Below, piece by piece: positions 43,277-51,823 of a stretch of 64,000 nucleotides of DNA. The position numbers and the translations under genes were made by a program. The stretch spans positions 62,001-126,000 of the forward strand of contig DATAGZ010000017.1 in assembly GCA_036263455.1 (NCBI GenBank), written 5' to 3'. Below the pieces are notes generated by a model. That model ran no database searches and was not told where the DNA came from. It worked only from the letters and a program-made list of their open reading frames with translations. Source of the DNA: DATAGZ01 sp036263455. Its GTDB lineage: Bacteria; Pseudomonadota; Alphaproteobacteria; Dongiales; Dongiaceae. Every line of letters begins with the position of its first letter. The stretch's first letter is position 1.

Positions 43277-44578
43277 CTAGGGCGCTGATTTCGGCGTGAG
43301 AGAGGCTAGGCCCGACCCGCGCGGATCGTTGCGCGCCACGCACAATTCGGGGTCTCGCGGCGATCCGTTCGGACAAAAGGCGACATTGATGAAGGATGCG
43401 CCGGCGCTGGGGCTTTCCAGCATGGCCGCGTTCACGTCGATCTTGTCCTTGAAGAGACGGGTCATGATATGCAGCAAGACCGGCACATTCGCGGCATCGG
43501 CTCCGCCGCCGATATAGAATTCGCGATTGTTCTTATTGACGAGCAGGAGGGGCAGGGCGTTGAGCGAGCCGGGCGCGGCCAAGGCGAGACCCATGCCGGA
43601 GATGTATTTTCCCGAACCGAATGGACCGTTCATGCTGAAGGCGCAGGCAACCGCATCGCCATCTTCGTCAAAAGTGACGGCGCTGGTCGTCTGAGGGGTA
43701 GGTCCATTTGGTTCATGTGGCGCCCTTGCCTCGCCGCCAGAAAGGAGGCCCCCCACCGCGTCGGCAAACGCCCCTTTTGGCATTGCAACGCTCTCGTCGC
43801 CGAAGGGAAACTCGCGCGGCTCCTGGTACTCCGGCTTGTTGGCGCGCAATTCACCGCTCGAGATAGAGATGCCGAGCGCCGCGATATCCTCCGTGAATTT
43901 CTGAGACAATCGCCCGGCCGTCAGTTCCGCGCCGCCTCGGCCGCGAATTTCGCCAAGCACGCCACCCAGTTCGGGCTGCACCAACGCCTCGCCTTCCTTG
44001 AGAGGGGTTCCGTCGGCGTGAAGGTAGAGCATGGCGAGGTGTGGGTCGGCGGCGATGACATCCTTGAAAGCCTCGAGATCGCGGGCAAGCGCGCGGCTGA
44101 CCTGGCCTTGGCTCGCCTGGGCCTCGCCGGGTGCGACGAGCGTGTTCCAAGGCGTTTTGCCGTGCCGTGCCCAGAGGGCGGCCATGCCGCGTGCGTTGCC
44201 AGGAATGGCGAAAGTCGGCGCGCTGGGGAAAGGCGCAACCGGAAAAGATACCACATCGACCTTCTTGGTCCTGCCATCATGGAAGACACATTGTCCGCCC
44301 CCGCCCAAGCCGGCAACATGCGGCATGGTCACCGCCAAAGTAAAATAGAGCGCCACCATGGCATCGGCGGCGTTGCCGCCCGCGGCGAGCGTATCTCGCG
44401 CGACGAGAACGGCGCGCGGCTCGTCGGCCACCGCCCCGCCGTGCAGGTTGGGCGTGACGCCCGACGGGGCGGCAAGATCCGGCAGAAAGCAGCCGGCCAT
44501 GCTTAGGGACGTCGCCATCGCCAGCAGAAAACATCCGGCTTTGCGCCAGGATCCAACGCGGGTATTATTCACATGCAT
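43277..44578 (-). CDS. Gamma-glutamyltransferase-like lipoprotein
   Basis: Ntn-hydrolase of the gamma-glutamyltransferase family, only 433 residues against about 550-580 in typical GGT. It has a lipoprotein-like signal ending MAGC (Cys30). The N-terminal half carries DEPRAVLVARDTLAAGGNAADAMVALYFTLAVTMPHVAGLGGGG, the classic GGT segment. The autoprocessing site is PTPQTTSAVTFDEDGDAVA, where Thr normally starts the small subunit. Then NGPFGSGKYISGMGLAL follows. Role may be glutathione or gamma-glutamyl amide turnover. Its start overlaps the divergent protease start region. Confidence 0.85.
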   Translation of the reverse strand: MHVNNTRVGSWRKAGCFLLAMATSLSMAGCFLPDLAAPSGVTPNLHGGAVADEPRAVLVARDTLAAGGNAADAMVALYFTLAVTMPHVAGLGGGGQCVFHDGRTKKVDVVSFPVAPFPSAPTFAIPGNARGMAALWARHGKTPWNTLVAPGEAQASQGQVSRALARDLEAFKDVIAADPHLAMLYLHADGTPLKEGEALVQPELGGVLGEIRGRGGAELTAGRLSQKFTEDIAALGISISSGELRANKPEYQEPREFPFGDESVAMPKGAFADAVGGLLSGGEARAPHEPNGPTPQTTSAVTFDEDGDAVACAFSMNGPFGSGKYISGMGLALAAPGSLNALPLLLVNKNNREFYIGGGADAANVPVLLHIMTRLFKDKIDVNAAMLESPSAGASFINVAFCPNGSPRDPELCVARNDPRGSGLASLTPKSAP

Positions 44579-45970
44579 ATGGACAGCATAAGAACAAAGC
44601 GGATGGGGATCAATCGTGGCCTTGGCGTCGTCCTTGCGCTCCTGCTCGTGGTGCAGCCGCTTATACCGGCATGGGGGCAATCGCGCGGCCTGATCCGCGA
44701 CGCGGAAATCGAGGCGACGATCCGGGCCTATTGCGCCCCGCTGTGGCACGCCGCAGGCCTAGACCCCTCCTTTGTCGAGGTGCATCTTATCGCCGACCAG
44801 CAGCTCAATTCCTTCGTGTCAGGTGGGCAGCATATCTTTATCAATACCGGCTTGATCACGCGCGCGGCCACTCCCAATGAAGTCATCGGTGTGCTGGCCC
44901 ACGAAACCGGCCACATTATCGGCGGACACCTGGTGCGTTTTCGCGAGGCGCTGGAAAATGCCTCGATCGAGGCCATTATCGGGGCGCTGTTGAGCGCGGG
45001 CGCCGCGGTGGGCGGCGCCTTCTCGGGTGATGCCGGTGCGGCCAGCGCCGGCGTCGGCACGGCGAGCTTGGGCGAGAGCATCGCCCTGCGTAACTTGCTG
45101 CAATATAGCCGGGGGCAAGAAGCCTCGGCCGATCAGGCCGGGCTCAAGCTTCTGGACGCCACGCATCAATCGTCGCGGGGACTGCTTCAATTCTTCCAGA
45201 TCCTGAGCGGGCAGGAACACTTCCTCGCCATTAACCAGAATCCCTATTTGCGCACCCACCCCTTGACCCAGGAACGCGTCAGCGCGGTGGCGGATCATGT
45301 CGCGCATTCACCTTATTCCGACAACCCCGACCCGCCGGCCCTGGTGGCCATGCACCGGCGGATGGTCGCCAAGCTCGAAGGCTATCTCGAACCACTTGAT
45401 CGCGTTCTGCGCGACTATCCGCCCAAGGATAGTTCAGAACCGGCACGCTATGCGCGCGCGGTCGGATATTTCCGCGCCTCGCGCCTCCAGCAATCGTTGG
45501 CCGAGATGGATTCCCTCCTCAAGGACGCGCCTCAGGATCCCTATTTTCTCGAGCAAAAGGCCCAGATTCTCTACCAGAATGGCCGGATCGCCGACGCAGT
45601 GAAGCTTTACCAGGCCGCGGTTGATCTGCGACCCAACGAGACGCTGCTCCGGACGGAACTGGCCGAGGCACAGATAGAAAGCGAAAACGACGCGTATATC
45701 CCCGCCGCCGTCAAACACCTCGAATATGCCGCTCGTCTCGAATCCGACAATCCCACTACATGGCATTTTTTGGCTATTGCCTATGGCCGGGGTGGGAATC
45801 TCGGGATGGCTTCTCTCGCTCAGTCGGAGGAAGCGATCGCCAGAGGCAATCGTCGCGATGCCCGTTTTCACGCGCAACGAGCGCTCAAGGAACTCAAGTC
45901 CAATTCACCTGGCGCCCTGCGCGCCCAGGATATCCTATCCAGCACCGTCAATCCCGAAGGGGGGCAGTAA
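44573..45970 (+). CDS. M48 family metalloprotease with TPR repeats (BepA-like)
   Basis: Periplasmic zinc protease/chaperone of 465 residues. The signal peptide (RGLGVVLALLLVVQPLIPAWGQ) precedes an M48 domain with HETGH (HEXXH, His110) and QEASADQAGLKLL (third ligand Glu). The C-terminal half is tetratricopeptide-like (RYARAVGYFRASRLQQSLAEMDSLL, YQNGRIADAVKLYQAAVDLRPN). BepA in E. coli monitors outer-membrane LptD assembly. ATG at 44573 overlaps the divergent GGT start; ATG 44603 (MGINRGLG) is a good alternative. Coupled to the DsbA-like gene. Confidence 0.92.
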   Translation: MHMDSIRTKRMGINRGLGVVLALLLVVQPLIPAWGQSRGLIRDAEIEATIRAYCAPLWHAAGLDPSFVEVHLIADQQLNSFVSGGQHIFINTGLITRAATPNEVIGVLAHETGHIIGGHLVRFREALENASIEAIIGALLSAGAAVGGAFSGDAGAASAGVGTASLGESIALRNLLQYSRGQEASADQAGLKLLDATHQSSRGLLQFFQILSGQEHFLAINQNPYLRTHPLTQERVSAVADHVAHSPYSDNPDPPALVAMHRRMVAKLEGYLEPLDRVLRDYPPKDSSEPARYARAVGYFRASRLQQSLAEMDSLLKDAPQDPYFLEQKAQILYQNGRIADAVKLYQAAVDLRPNETLLRTELAEAQIESENDAYIPAAVKHLEYAARLESDNPTTWHFLAIAYGRGGNLGMASLAQSEEAIARGNRRDARFHAQRALKELKSNSPGALRAQDILSSTVNPEGGQ

Positions 45971-46653
45971 TGAAATCCACTCTCATGATCCTGATTGTCG
46001 CGGCCAGCCTCGCTCTAGCCGTAGGTCTTCTTCCTCGCCATGTCGGCGAGAAGACCGCCACGGCCCAGGCCGCCGATCCATCTGCCGCGGCAGCGGCGGC
46101 GGAGCAGCAATCTCCGCCTGGCATCGATCCCCGCTATCGCGTGGCCCTCTATGACGACAAGGATGCGCCCGCGGCTGGACCGACGAATCCCTCCGTAACC
46201 CTCGTAGAGTTTTTCGATTACCGCTGTCCCTATTGCAAGCAGATGAACGCGGGGATCGACCAGCTTCTCTCGGAATTTCCCAATCTTCGGGTGGTCTTCA
46301 AGGAGTTTCCGATCCTGGCCCCCGATTCGCTCACGGCGGCCAAGGCGGCGCTGGCCGCCAATGCCCAGGGCAAATATCTGCCATATCACCGGCTCTTGCT
46401 CGCCCATCGCGGCGATTTCGACCAGGCGACGCTGGACGATCTCGCGCAGCAGGCCGGGCTCGATATCCAACGCCTGCACCGCGACATGGAAGACCCCGCT
46501 TATATCGCGCAGATGCGCGCGACCCGCAAGCTCGCCCAGGAGATCGGCGTGGAAGGAACGCCCGCTTTCATTCTTGGCGATCAGCTGATCGGCGGCGCGG
46601 TCCCGGTCGAGGATCTTCGGCAAGCCATCATGAAAATACAGCAGGGCGGATGA
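45970..46653 (+). CDS. DsbA family thioredoxin-fold protein
   Basis: Exported thiol oxidoreductase of 227 residues: N-terminal signal or anchor (MKSTLMILIVAASLALAVGLL), then an Ala-rich linker. The DsbA-type domain has FFDYRCPYCKQM (CPYC, Cys86-Cys89) and the cis-Pro loop GVEGTPAFILGDQLIGGAV. It belongs to the BcfH/ScsC-like group that introduces or isomerises disulfides in envelope proteins. Start overlaps the protease stop by one base (TAATG), so it likely serves or is co-expressed with that protease. Confidence 0.93.
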   Translation: MKSTLMILIVAASLALAVGLLPRHVGEKTATAQAADPSAAAAAAEQQSPPGIDPRYRVALYDDKDAPAAGPTNPSVTLVEFFDYRCPYCKQMNAGIDQLLSEFPNLRVVFKEFPILAPDSLTAAKAALAANAQGKYLPYHRLLLAHRGDFDQATLDDLAQQAGLDIQRLHRDMEDPAYIAQMRATRKLAQEIGVEGTPAFILGDQLIGGAVPVEDLRQAIMKIQQGG

Positions 46654-46716
46654 CCCACCGCGCTTGCCGGAGCCTGTCCCGGCAGCCTATAAAGACGCTC
46701 AAGGGGATAGCGGATC

Positions 46717-47157
46717 GTGAAACGCATTTGGATCATCAATGGCCCAAACTTGAATCTGTTGGGCAAGCGCGAGCCGCACATCTATGGAACAATGACGCTC
46801 GAGCAACTGGACGCACTTTGCGTCGAGACCGGTCGGCAAGCAGGGACTCAGGTGAGCTGCCGGCAGTCCAACCACGAGGGAGAGCTGATAGGTTGGCTGC
46901 ATGCGTCGCGCACCGAGGCGGATGGCATAATCCTTAATCCCGCCGGCTTCGGTCATTCTTCGGTAGCGCTGCTCGATGCGGCGTTGGCTTGCGAGAAGCC
47001 GGTGATCGAGGTGCATCTCTCCAATATCTTCCGCCGGGAAGCCTATCGTCGCCATTCCTATCTCAGCGAGGGCGTATTGGGCGTGATCTCAGGATTGGGC
47101 AGCGGCGGGTATATCGCAGCCGTATGGGAATTGGCGCGCCGTCTCGGCGGGTCATGA
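46717..47157 (+). CDS. aroQ: 3-dehydroquinate dehydratase, type II
   Basis: Shikimate pathway enzyme (dehydroquinate to dehydroshikimate), 146 residues, dodecameric in the family. It opens with the hallmark IINGPNLNLLGKREPHIYGTMTL (catalytic Tyr in HIYG) and has CRQSNHEGELIGWLH and ILNPAGFGHSSVAL, and the catalytic-His segment IEVHLSNIFRREAYRRHSYLS. The start is GTG at 46717. The stop overlaps accB (ATGA); the aroQ-accB-accC order is standard in Alphaproteobacteria. Confidence 0.97.
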   Translation: MKRIWIINGPNLNLLGKREPHIYGTMTLEQLDALCVETGRQAGTQVSCRQSNHEGELIGWLHASRTEADGIILNPAGFGHSSVALLDAALACEKPVIEVHLSNIFRREAYRRHSYLSEGVLGVISGLGSGGYIAAVWELARRLGGS

Positions 47158-47624
47158 ATAGGAAGGACAAGGCATTGGAAATCGATGAAAAGCTCATCAA
47201 GCGTCTGGCGAAACTCCTCGAACAGACCGGCCTCACCGAGATTGAATATGAGGTGGAGCAGCAGCGAATCCGGGTGAGCGCATTGGGGATGCAGATGCGG
47301 GGCATGTCGGTGCAGAATGTTCCGGCCAACGCGGCACCTACTCCCGTTGCCAACGCGCCCACGCCGCTCCCGTCAAGCCCAGTGCCGAGCGTGGGCCAAC
47401 TCACTTCGCCGATGGTCGGAACCGCCTATCTCGCCTCCGAACCAGGGCAGGCGCCTTTCGTCAAGGTTGGCGACCGGGTCGCCAAGGGTCAAACCGTGCT
47501 GATCATCGAGGCGATGAAAGTGATGAACCCGATTGCCGCGCCGCAAGCCGGCACCATCTCCGCCATTCTTATCTCGGACGGCCAACCGGTCGAGTTCGGC
47601 GAGCCCTTGGTGGTCATCGAATAA
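47154..47624 (+). CDS. accB: Acetyl-CoA carboxylase biotin carboxyl carrier protein
   Basis: BCCP subunit of acetyl-CoA carboxylase, 156 residues. An N-terminal helix (DEKLIKRLAKLLEQTGLTEIEYE) and a Pro/Ala linker lead to the biotinyl domain. The biotin lysine sits in IIEAMKVMNPI, near the family's AMKM site (the Met after Lys is replaced by Val here). ATG at 47154 overlaps the aroQ stop; the stop overlaps accC by one base (TAATG). Confidence 0.96.
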   Translation: MNRKDKALEIDEKLIKRLAKLLEQTGLTEIEYEVEQQRIRVSALGMQMRGMSVQNVPANAAPTPVANAPTPLPSSPVPSVGQLTSPMVGTAYLASEPGQAPFVKVGDRVAKGQTVLIIEAMKVMNPIAAPQAGTISAILISDGQPVEFGEPLVVIE

Positions 47625-48973
47625 TGTTCGAGAAAGTTCTCATTGCCAATCGCGGCGAGGTAGCGCTGCGGATTCATCGCGCCTGTCGGGAGATGGGAAT
47701 ACGCACCGTTGCGGTCCATTCCACCGCCGATGCCGATGCGATGCATGTGCGGCTGGCCGACGAATCGGTTTGTATCGGTCCGCCGCCTTCGCGCCTTTCT
47801 TATCTTAACATGGCGGCGATCATTTCGGCGGCGACCATCACCGGAGCCGACGCCATCCATCCCGGTATCGGTTTTCTCTCCGAAAACGCCGCTTTTGCGC
47901 AGATGGTCGAGGAGCACGGCTTTCGCTTTATCGGCCCTTCTCCAGAGCACCTCGCCTTGATGGGTGACAAGATTGCTGCCAAGGAAGCGGCGGTCCGCCT
48001 GGGTCTTCCGGTCGTGCCGGGTTCGGACGGAGCGGTAGGTGAGGATTCTCAGGTCGCGGCCATTGCCGAGAAGATCGGCTATCCCGTGCTGATCAAGGCG
48101 GCGGCAGGCGGCGGCGGCAAGGGAATGAAGGTCGCGGCCAATGCCGGCGAGATCGGCGCGGCGCTCTCGCTGGCGCGCGCCGAAGCCAAGGCAAATTTTG
48201 GAAATGACGCGGTTTACCTGGAAAAATATCTGAGCCATCCGCGCCATATCGAAATCCAGATCCTTGCCGATCACCACGGCAATGTCGTGCACCTGGGCGA
48301 GCGCGACTGTTCGTTGCAGCGGCGCCATCAGAAACTGCTCGAGGAGGCGCCGTCGCCCGCGCTCAATGAGAGCGAGCGTCGCGCGATCGGAGATGTTGCC
48401 GTTACCGCGATGAAAAAGATGGGGTACCGCTCGGTCGGCACGATCGAGTTTCTTTACCAGGACGGGCAGTTCTATTTCATCGAGATGAATACGCGGCTGC
48501 AGGTCGAACATCCGGTCACCGAGATGATCACGGGCATCGATCTCGTGCGCGAACAGATCCGCGTCGCGTCCGGTCTCCCGCTCGGTTTCAGCCAAGCCGA
48601 TATCGTCTTCGAAGGACATGCGATCGAATGCCGCATCAATGCCGAGAACCCGTTTACCTTCGTGCCCTCACCGGGCAAGATTAATGAATATCATCCCGCG
48701 GGCGGCCTGGATGTGCGGGTCGATTCCGCCCTCTATGCCGGCTATCGCGTGCCGCCGCATTACGACAGTCTCATCGCGAAGCTGATCGTGCGCGGCCGTT
48801 CGCGCAACGAATGTCTAATGCGCTTGCGCCGCGCTTTGGAGGAAATGGTGATTACCGGGGTCGAAACCTCGATCCCCATCCACCAGCATCTGGCGGTGGC
48901 TCCCGATTTCGTCAATGGCCATTATGATATCCGGTGGCTGGAAAAGTTTACGGCCAACCTCGAGCCGAATTGA
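47624..48973 (+). CDS. accC: Acetyl-CoA carboxylase biotin carboxylase subunit
   Basis: ATP-dependent carboxylation of biotin on AccB, first step of fatty acid synthesis. The 449 residues include KVLIANRGEVALRIHRACREMG, the glycine-rich ATP loop KAAAGGGGKGMKV, HPRHIEIQ, GERDCSLQRRHQKLLEEAPSPA and the catalytic segment EMNTRLQVEHPVTEMITGIDLV. It starts within the accB stop and its own stop overlaps the TTG start of aat. Confidence 0.98.
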   Translation: MFEKVLIANRGEVALRIHRACREMGIRTVAVHSTADADAMHVRLADESVCIGPPPSRLSYLNMAAIISAATITGADAIHPGIGFLSENAAFAQMVEEHGFRFIGPSPEHLALMGDKIAAKEAAVRLGLPVVPGSDGAVGEDSQVAAIAEKIGYPVLIKAAAGGGGKGMKVAANAGEIGAALSLARAEAKANFGNDAVYLEKYLSHPRHIEIQILADHHGNVVHLGERDCSLQRRHQKLLEEAPSPALNESERRAIGDVAVTAMKKMGYRSVGTIEFLYQDGQFYFIEMNTRLQVEHPVTEMITGIDLVREQIRVASGLPLGFSQADIVFEGHAIECRINAENPFTFVPSPGKINEYHPAGGLDVRVDSALYAGYRVPPHYDSLIAKLIVRGRSRNECLMRLRRALEEMVITGVETSIPIHQHLAVAPDFVNGHYDIRWLEKFTANLEPN

Positions 48974-49644
48974 GCACGTCCTCCCCTGAGCTTCTCACGC
49001 CGGAAATGCTGCTCAAGGCTTATAGCCTGGGTATTTTCCCGATGGCGGAAGGCCGGGGCGATCAGCAGATCTATTGGGTCGACCCCGAGGAGCGCGGCAT
49101 TCTCCCGCTCGAATGCTTTCACCTTCCCCACACGGTGCGAAAATTGCTGCGCCAGAATATCTTCCGCCTGACGGTCAACCGGGCCTTTTCCCAGGTGATC
49201 GCCGCGTGCGCCGCCGTGCGACCGGGGCGGCGGGATACGTGGATCAACCACGGCATTCAGGAGCTGTGCGAGAAGCTTCACCGCATGGGTCACGCCTATT
49301 CGATCGAAACGTGGCTGGACGACCGGCTGGCGGGGGGCCTCTATGGCATTGCGCTCGGTGGGGCTTTTTTCGGCGAGTCGATGTTCAGCGAAGCATCCGG
49401 CGCGAGCCAGTGCGCGCTGAGTGAATTGGTCGCGCGCCTGCGTCGCGGGGGATTCCAGTTGCTCGATACGCAGTTCGTGACACCGCACCTCAAGCGGTTC
49501 GGCGCAGTCGAAATCAGGCGGTCCCGGTATCGAATCCTGCTCGACGATGCGCTCAGAACACCCGCTCAGTTTCCAGTGGAATCGGGAGAGTTCTGGAAGG
49601 ACCTCGTCGTTCCATCGGGGCAATCCAAGACGATCAGGTCATAG
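48970..49644 (+). CDS. aat: Leucyl/phenylalanyl-tRNA--protein transferase
   Basis: Adds Leu or Phe to N-terminal Arg or Lys of proteins, marking them for ClpAP (N-degron pathway). The 224-residue protein has LLKAYSLGIFPMAEG, the substrate site YWVDPEERGILPL, DTWINHGIQELCEKLHRMGHAYSIETW and GGLYGIALGGAFFGESMFS. The best start is TTG at 48970 (MSTSSPELLTPEMLLKAY), overlapping the accC stop (TTGA). The last 79 nt overlap the convergent DUF2155 gene. Confidence 0.95.
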   Translation: MSTSSPELLTPEMLLKAYSLGIFPMAEGRGDQQIYWVDPEERGILPLECFHLPHTVRKLLRQNIFRLTVNRAFSQVIAACAAVRPGRRDTWINHGIQELCEKLHRMGHAYSIETWLDDRLAGGLYGIALGGAFFGESMFSEASGASQCALSELVARLRRGGFQLLDTQFVTPHLKRFGAVEIRRSRYRILLDDALRTPAQFPVESGEFWKDLVVPSGQSKTIRS

Positions 49645-49976
49645 ATCGGATGCTCCAGCGCGGACAAAGCGGGGTTGGCTGAAAACATCCATCCGGTAAA
49701 GCGTATCACGGGCTCTTCCTCGCTGCGATTCTCGACGATTTCCAGAAAGGCGGCGCTCTGCGGCGGTTCCTCGGGGGGGCTATGAAAGCAGCTTCGCACG
49801 GTAATGGTGAGCGTGCCGAACCGCACCGGCACGCCGGGCTTTACATGAAGGGTGGAAACGCGCGCAGTGATCTTGTCCAGGGCCTGGATGATGACGTCGC
49901 CGCCGTCGGCGCGCGCGGCGGGAAGCGCCAGGAAAAGCCCAACCAAGGCCAGGGAAAGGGCGCGCAAAGCGGTCAT
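49566..49976 (-). CDS. DUF2155 domain secreted protein
   Basis: Small exported protein of 136 residues. The signal peptide (MTALRALSLALVGLFLALPAARA) precedes the DUF2155 core: ITARVSTLHVKPGVPVRFGTLTITVRSCFHSPPEEPPQSAAFLEI and FTGWMFSANPALSALEHPIYDLIVLDC. The Cys, Trp and Tyr positions are the family's conserved ones. Function unknown. Last gene of the NDUFA12-mlaD operon; its ATG overlaps the upstream stop. Confidence 0.93.
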   Translation of the reverse strand: MTALRALSLALVGLFLALPAARADGGDVIIQALDKITARVSTLHVKPGVPVRFGTLTITVRSCFHSPPEEPPQSAAFLEIVENRSEEEPVIRFTGWMFSANPALSALEHPIYDLIVLDCPDGTTRSFQNSPDSTGN

Positions 49977-50185
49977 TTTCTCGACGTTGCGGGCGTTTCC
50001 AACGAGTCGACAAGGGCCCGCAAGACATCACGAATTTGCGCCTCGTCGCAGCCCATGATGACCGCATCCTCGAGCGCGTCCTGCGCCGCCTGGCGGATTT
50101 CATTCAAGTTCTGGTTGAGCACCTTGATTTTCTCCACGCAGGCGACCGGCTGCCCATCGCTCTGGCGCCAGACCGGCGCTTTCAT
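49973..50185 (-). CDS. Conserved hypothetical protein, 70 residues
   Basis: Not recognised as a named family. The peptide is small and mostly helical: VEKIKVLNQNLNEIRQAAQDALEDAVIMGCDEAQIRDVLRALVDSL. A Met-Gly-Cys and acidic residues follow the main helix. It is translationally coupled on both sides: its ATG overlaps the mlaD stop and its stop overlaps the DUF2155 start. That tight packing, and clean helical periodicity, argue that it is a real gene. It could be a small partner of the Mla or DUF2155 proteins. Confidence 0.72.
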   Translation of the reverse strand: MKAPVWRQSDGQPVACVEKIKVLNQNLNEIRQAAQDALEDAVIMGCDEAQIRDVLRALVDSLETPATSRK

Positions 50186-50640
50186 TGCTGCGGCTTTTGC
50201 TGCCCGGTCCCAAAGGCGTATTTAGCGATCAGGTCCAAGACATTTATCGCGCTCTGCGTGTGGGTGATTTCCTCTCCCGGTGCGAGCATCTGATCCTCCG
50301 CTCCCGGCGAGAGCGAGAGATAATTGTTTCCGAGCAGGCCGTCGCTGGTAATCTTGGCGCTCGTGTCCTTAGGAAGTTGCAGGGTCGGGTCGACCGAAAT
50401 GGTGATGATCGCCTGGTAAGTTCGCCTATCGAGGTGCTGGCTTGCCACGGAGCCGATCTTGATGCCGCCCAGGCGGACATCCGTGCCAGGGACGAGCCCG
50501 TCGGCGTGATCGAAGCGCAGTGTCAAGGGATAGCCCGTGGTCCGCGTGACACCACCACCTCGATAAATCACGACAAGGAAAACCAGTGCGGCCAGCAATA
50601 CCGCGGCTCCGACGAGCGTTTCCAAAATGTTGCGTTTCAT
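50182..50640 (-). CDS. mlaD: Mla-type outer membrane lipid asymmetry protein MlaD
   Basis: MCE-domain protein of the phospholipid trafficking ABC system, 152 residues. It has an N-terminal membrane anchor (ILETLVGAAVLLAALVFLVVIYR) and an MCE domain (YPLTLRFDHADGLVPGTDVRLGGIKIGSVAS, then SDGLLGNNYLSLSPGAED). Subunits form a hexameric ring for lipid passage. MlaE, MlaF and other partners are not in the window. A longer open frame upstream is rejected; it overlaps NDUFA12. Confidence 0.94.
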   Translation of the reverse strand: MKRNILETLVGAAVLLAALVFLVVIYRGGGVTRTTGYPLTLRFDHADGLVPGTDVRLGGIKIGSVASQHLDRRTYQAIITISVDPTLQLPKDTSAKITSDGLLGNNYLSLSPGAEDQMLAPGEEITHTQSAINVLDLIAKYAFGTGQQKPQQ

Positions 50641-50650
50641 GATGCGTGCT

Positions 50651-50995
50651 TTATGGAACCCACGCTTGATAATCCCGCATGTCCTTGCGCTCCTTGCCCC
50701 GTCCGGGGTGTCCGGGTGGTAAATAGGCCAGGCGCGTACCAGTAAGATTGGGAAGATGCGGCTTCTCCCAAGGATAAGGCTGGCGTGGAGCAGGGGGATT
50801 CTTCTGGGTAGAGTGCAGCCAGCCGTGCCACTCGGCCGGAACCTTGCTCGCTTCGGGCACACCTTTGTACATGACCCAGCGGCGCTCGCGCTTCTGTCCG
50901 CGCGTGCGCTTGTCGCGATAATAGCGATTGCCTGTACTGTCTTGGCCGACCAGCTCGCCAAAGAGCAGCGTATAGAAAATCGTTCCGAGGGACAT
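50651..50995 (-). CDS. NADH:ubiquinone oxidoreductase subunit NDUFA12 homologue
   Basis: Complex I accessory subunit of 114 residues, homologous to mitochondrial NDUFA12/B17.2. Diagnostic segments are TLLFGELVGQDSTGNRYYRDKR, RRWVMYKGVPEASKVPAEWHGWLHSTQKNPP and PWEKPHLPNLTGTRLAYLPPGH. Among bacteria it is known from Alphaproteobacteria, so it marks the host class. The start MSLGTIFYTLLFG at 50995. First gene of an operon with mlaD, the 70-aa protein and DUF2155; that grouping is common in the class. Confidence 0.96.
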   Translation of the reverse strand: MSLGTIFYTLLFGELVGQDSTGNRYYRDKRTRGQKRERRWVMYKGVPEASKVPAEWHGWLHSTQKNPPAPRQPYPWEKPHLPNLTGTRLAYLPPGHPGRGKERKDMRDYQAWVP

Positions 50996-51201
50996 CGATG
51001 CAGCGCTCCGAAAGCGCACTCTATCGCGTCACCCTCCGTGGCGCAAGCACGGCAAGGATACTCGAACCCCGCTCCAAAGCCGCCGATTTCGCGGGTTTAC
51101 GGATGCGCAGCAAGCGGAATGTAGGGGCACTTCTCCTATCATGAGGCAAGTGAAGCACAAGCCAGATTGACAGGACCGAACAGTGCTGAAATACCAGGAA
51201 C

Positions 51202-51822
51202 ATGGACGAACAAGGCCATGTCGATTTCCCCTTCCCGCGCCGGCTGATTTGGAACGCCCTGCGCGACCCTTCCATCCTTCGCTCCGCCATCCCTTATTGT
51301 ACGGAGATCTCTCAGACCGAAGAGGTCGTTTTCGATGCCCGGCTCCTGGTGAAGTTAGGACCGGTTGATGCGCCCTTCACGGTACGGATCACGCTGAGCG
51401 ATGAGCGTCCGCCGCGGCATTACCGCCTCGCTGCGAACGGCCAGGGTGGTGTCGCGGGTTACGCCCATGGCCACGCCATCATCGAGCTCGACGACCGTCC
51501 CGACGGAGGGACACGCCTCCGCTATCGCGCCGAAGGAGAATTTGGCGGCCGGCTCGCGCAAGTCGGGGCGACGCTGCTCGCAAGTACGGCAAGGCGGCTC
51601 GCCGAGGAATTTTTTGCACAGGTCACGAACCAGCTTGCGGCCCGCGCCGCATCGCGCATGGGCGAACCTGCGACGCCCCCGCCGTTACCGCCGCTCTCCT
51701 CCGTTTCCGTACCCGAGGAACGGCAGGTGCGTCGCGGCCGAGAGATTTTCCTGCCGCAATGGCTGTGGATGGCGGGCCTCGTCCTGGCCGTTCTTCTCAT
51801 GCTCCTTCTTTGGGTGCGGTGA
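51202..51822 (+). CDS. CoxG-like SRPBCC protein with C-terminal membrane anchor
   Basis: A 206-residue protein. The N-terminal START-like fold of the CoxG group reads VDFPFPRRLIWNALRDPSILRSAIPYCTEI, VKLGPVDAPFTVRITLSDERPPRHYRLAANGQGG and VGATLLASTARRLAEEFFAQVTNQL. A Pro-rich linker leads to one C-terminal transmembrane helix (WLWMAGLVLAVLLMLLLWV). CoxG helps anchor or mature CO dehydrogenase-type molybdoenzymes, but no such enzyme is encoded here. Function left open. The DMT exporter starts 1 nt after its stop. Confidence 0.85.
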   Translation: MDEQGHVDFPFPRRLIWNALRDPSILRSAIPYCTEISQTEEVVFDARLLVKLGPVDAPFTVRITLSDERPPRHYRLAANGQGGVAGYAHGHAIIELDDRPDGGTRLRYRAEGEFGGRLAQVGATLLASTARRLAEEFFAQVTNQLAARAASRMGEPATPPPLPPLSSVSVPEERQVRRGREIFLPQWLWMAGLVLAVLLMLLLWVR

Positions 51823-51823
51823 G

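Noticed and set aside
47489..48619. 376-residue minus-strand frame opposite accC
   Set aside because: accC is complete and conserved; the antisense frame has no domain or ribosome binding site.
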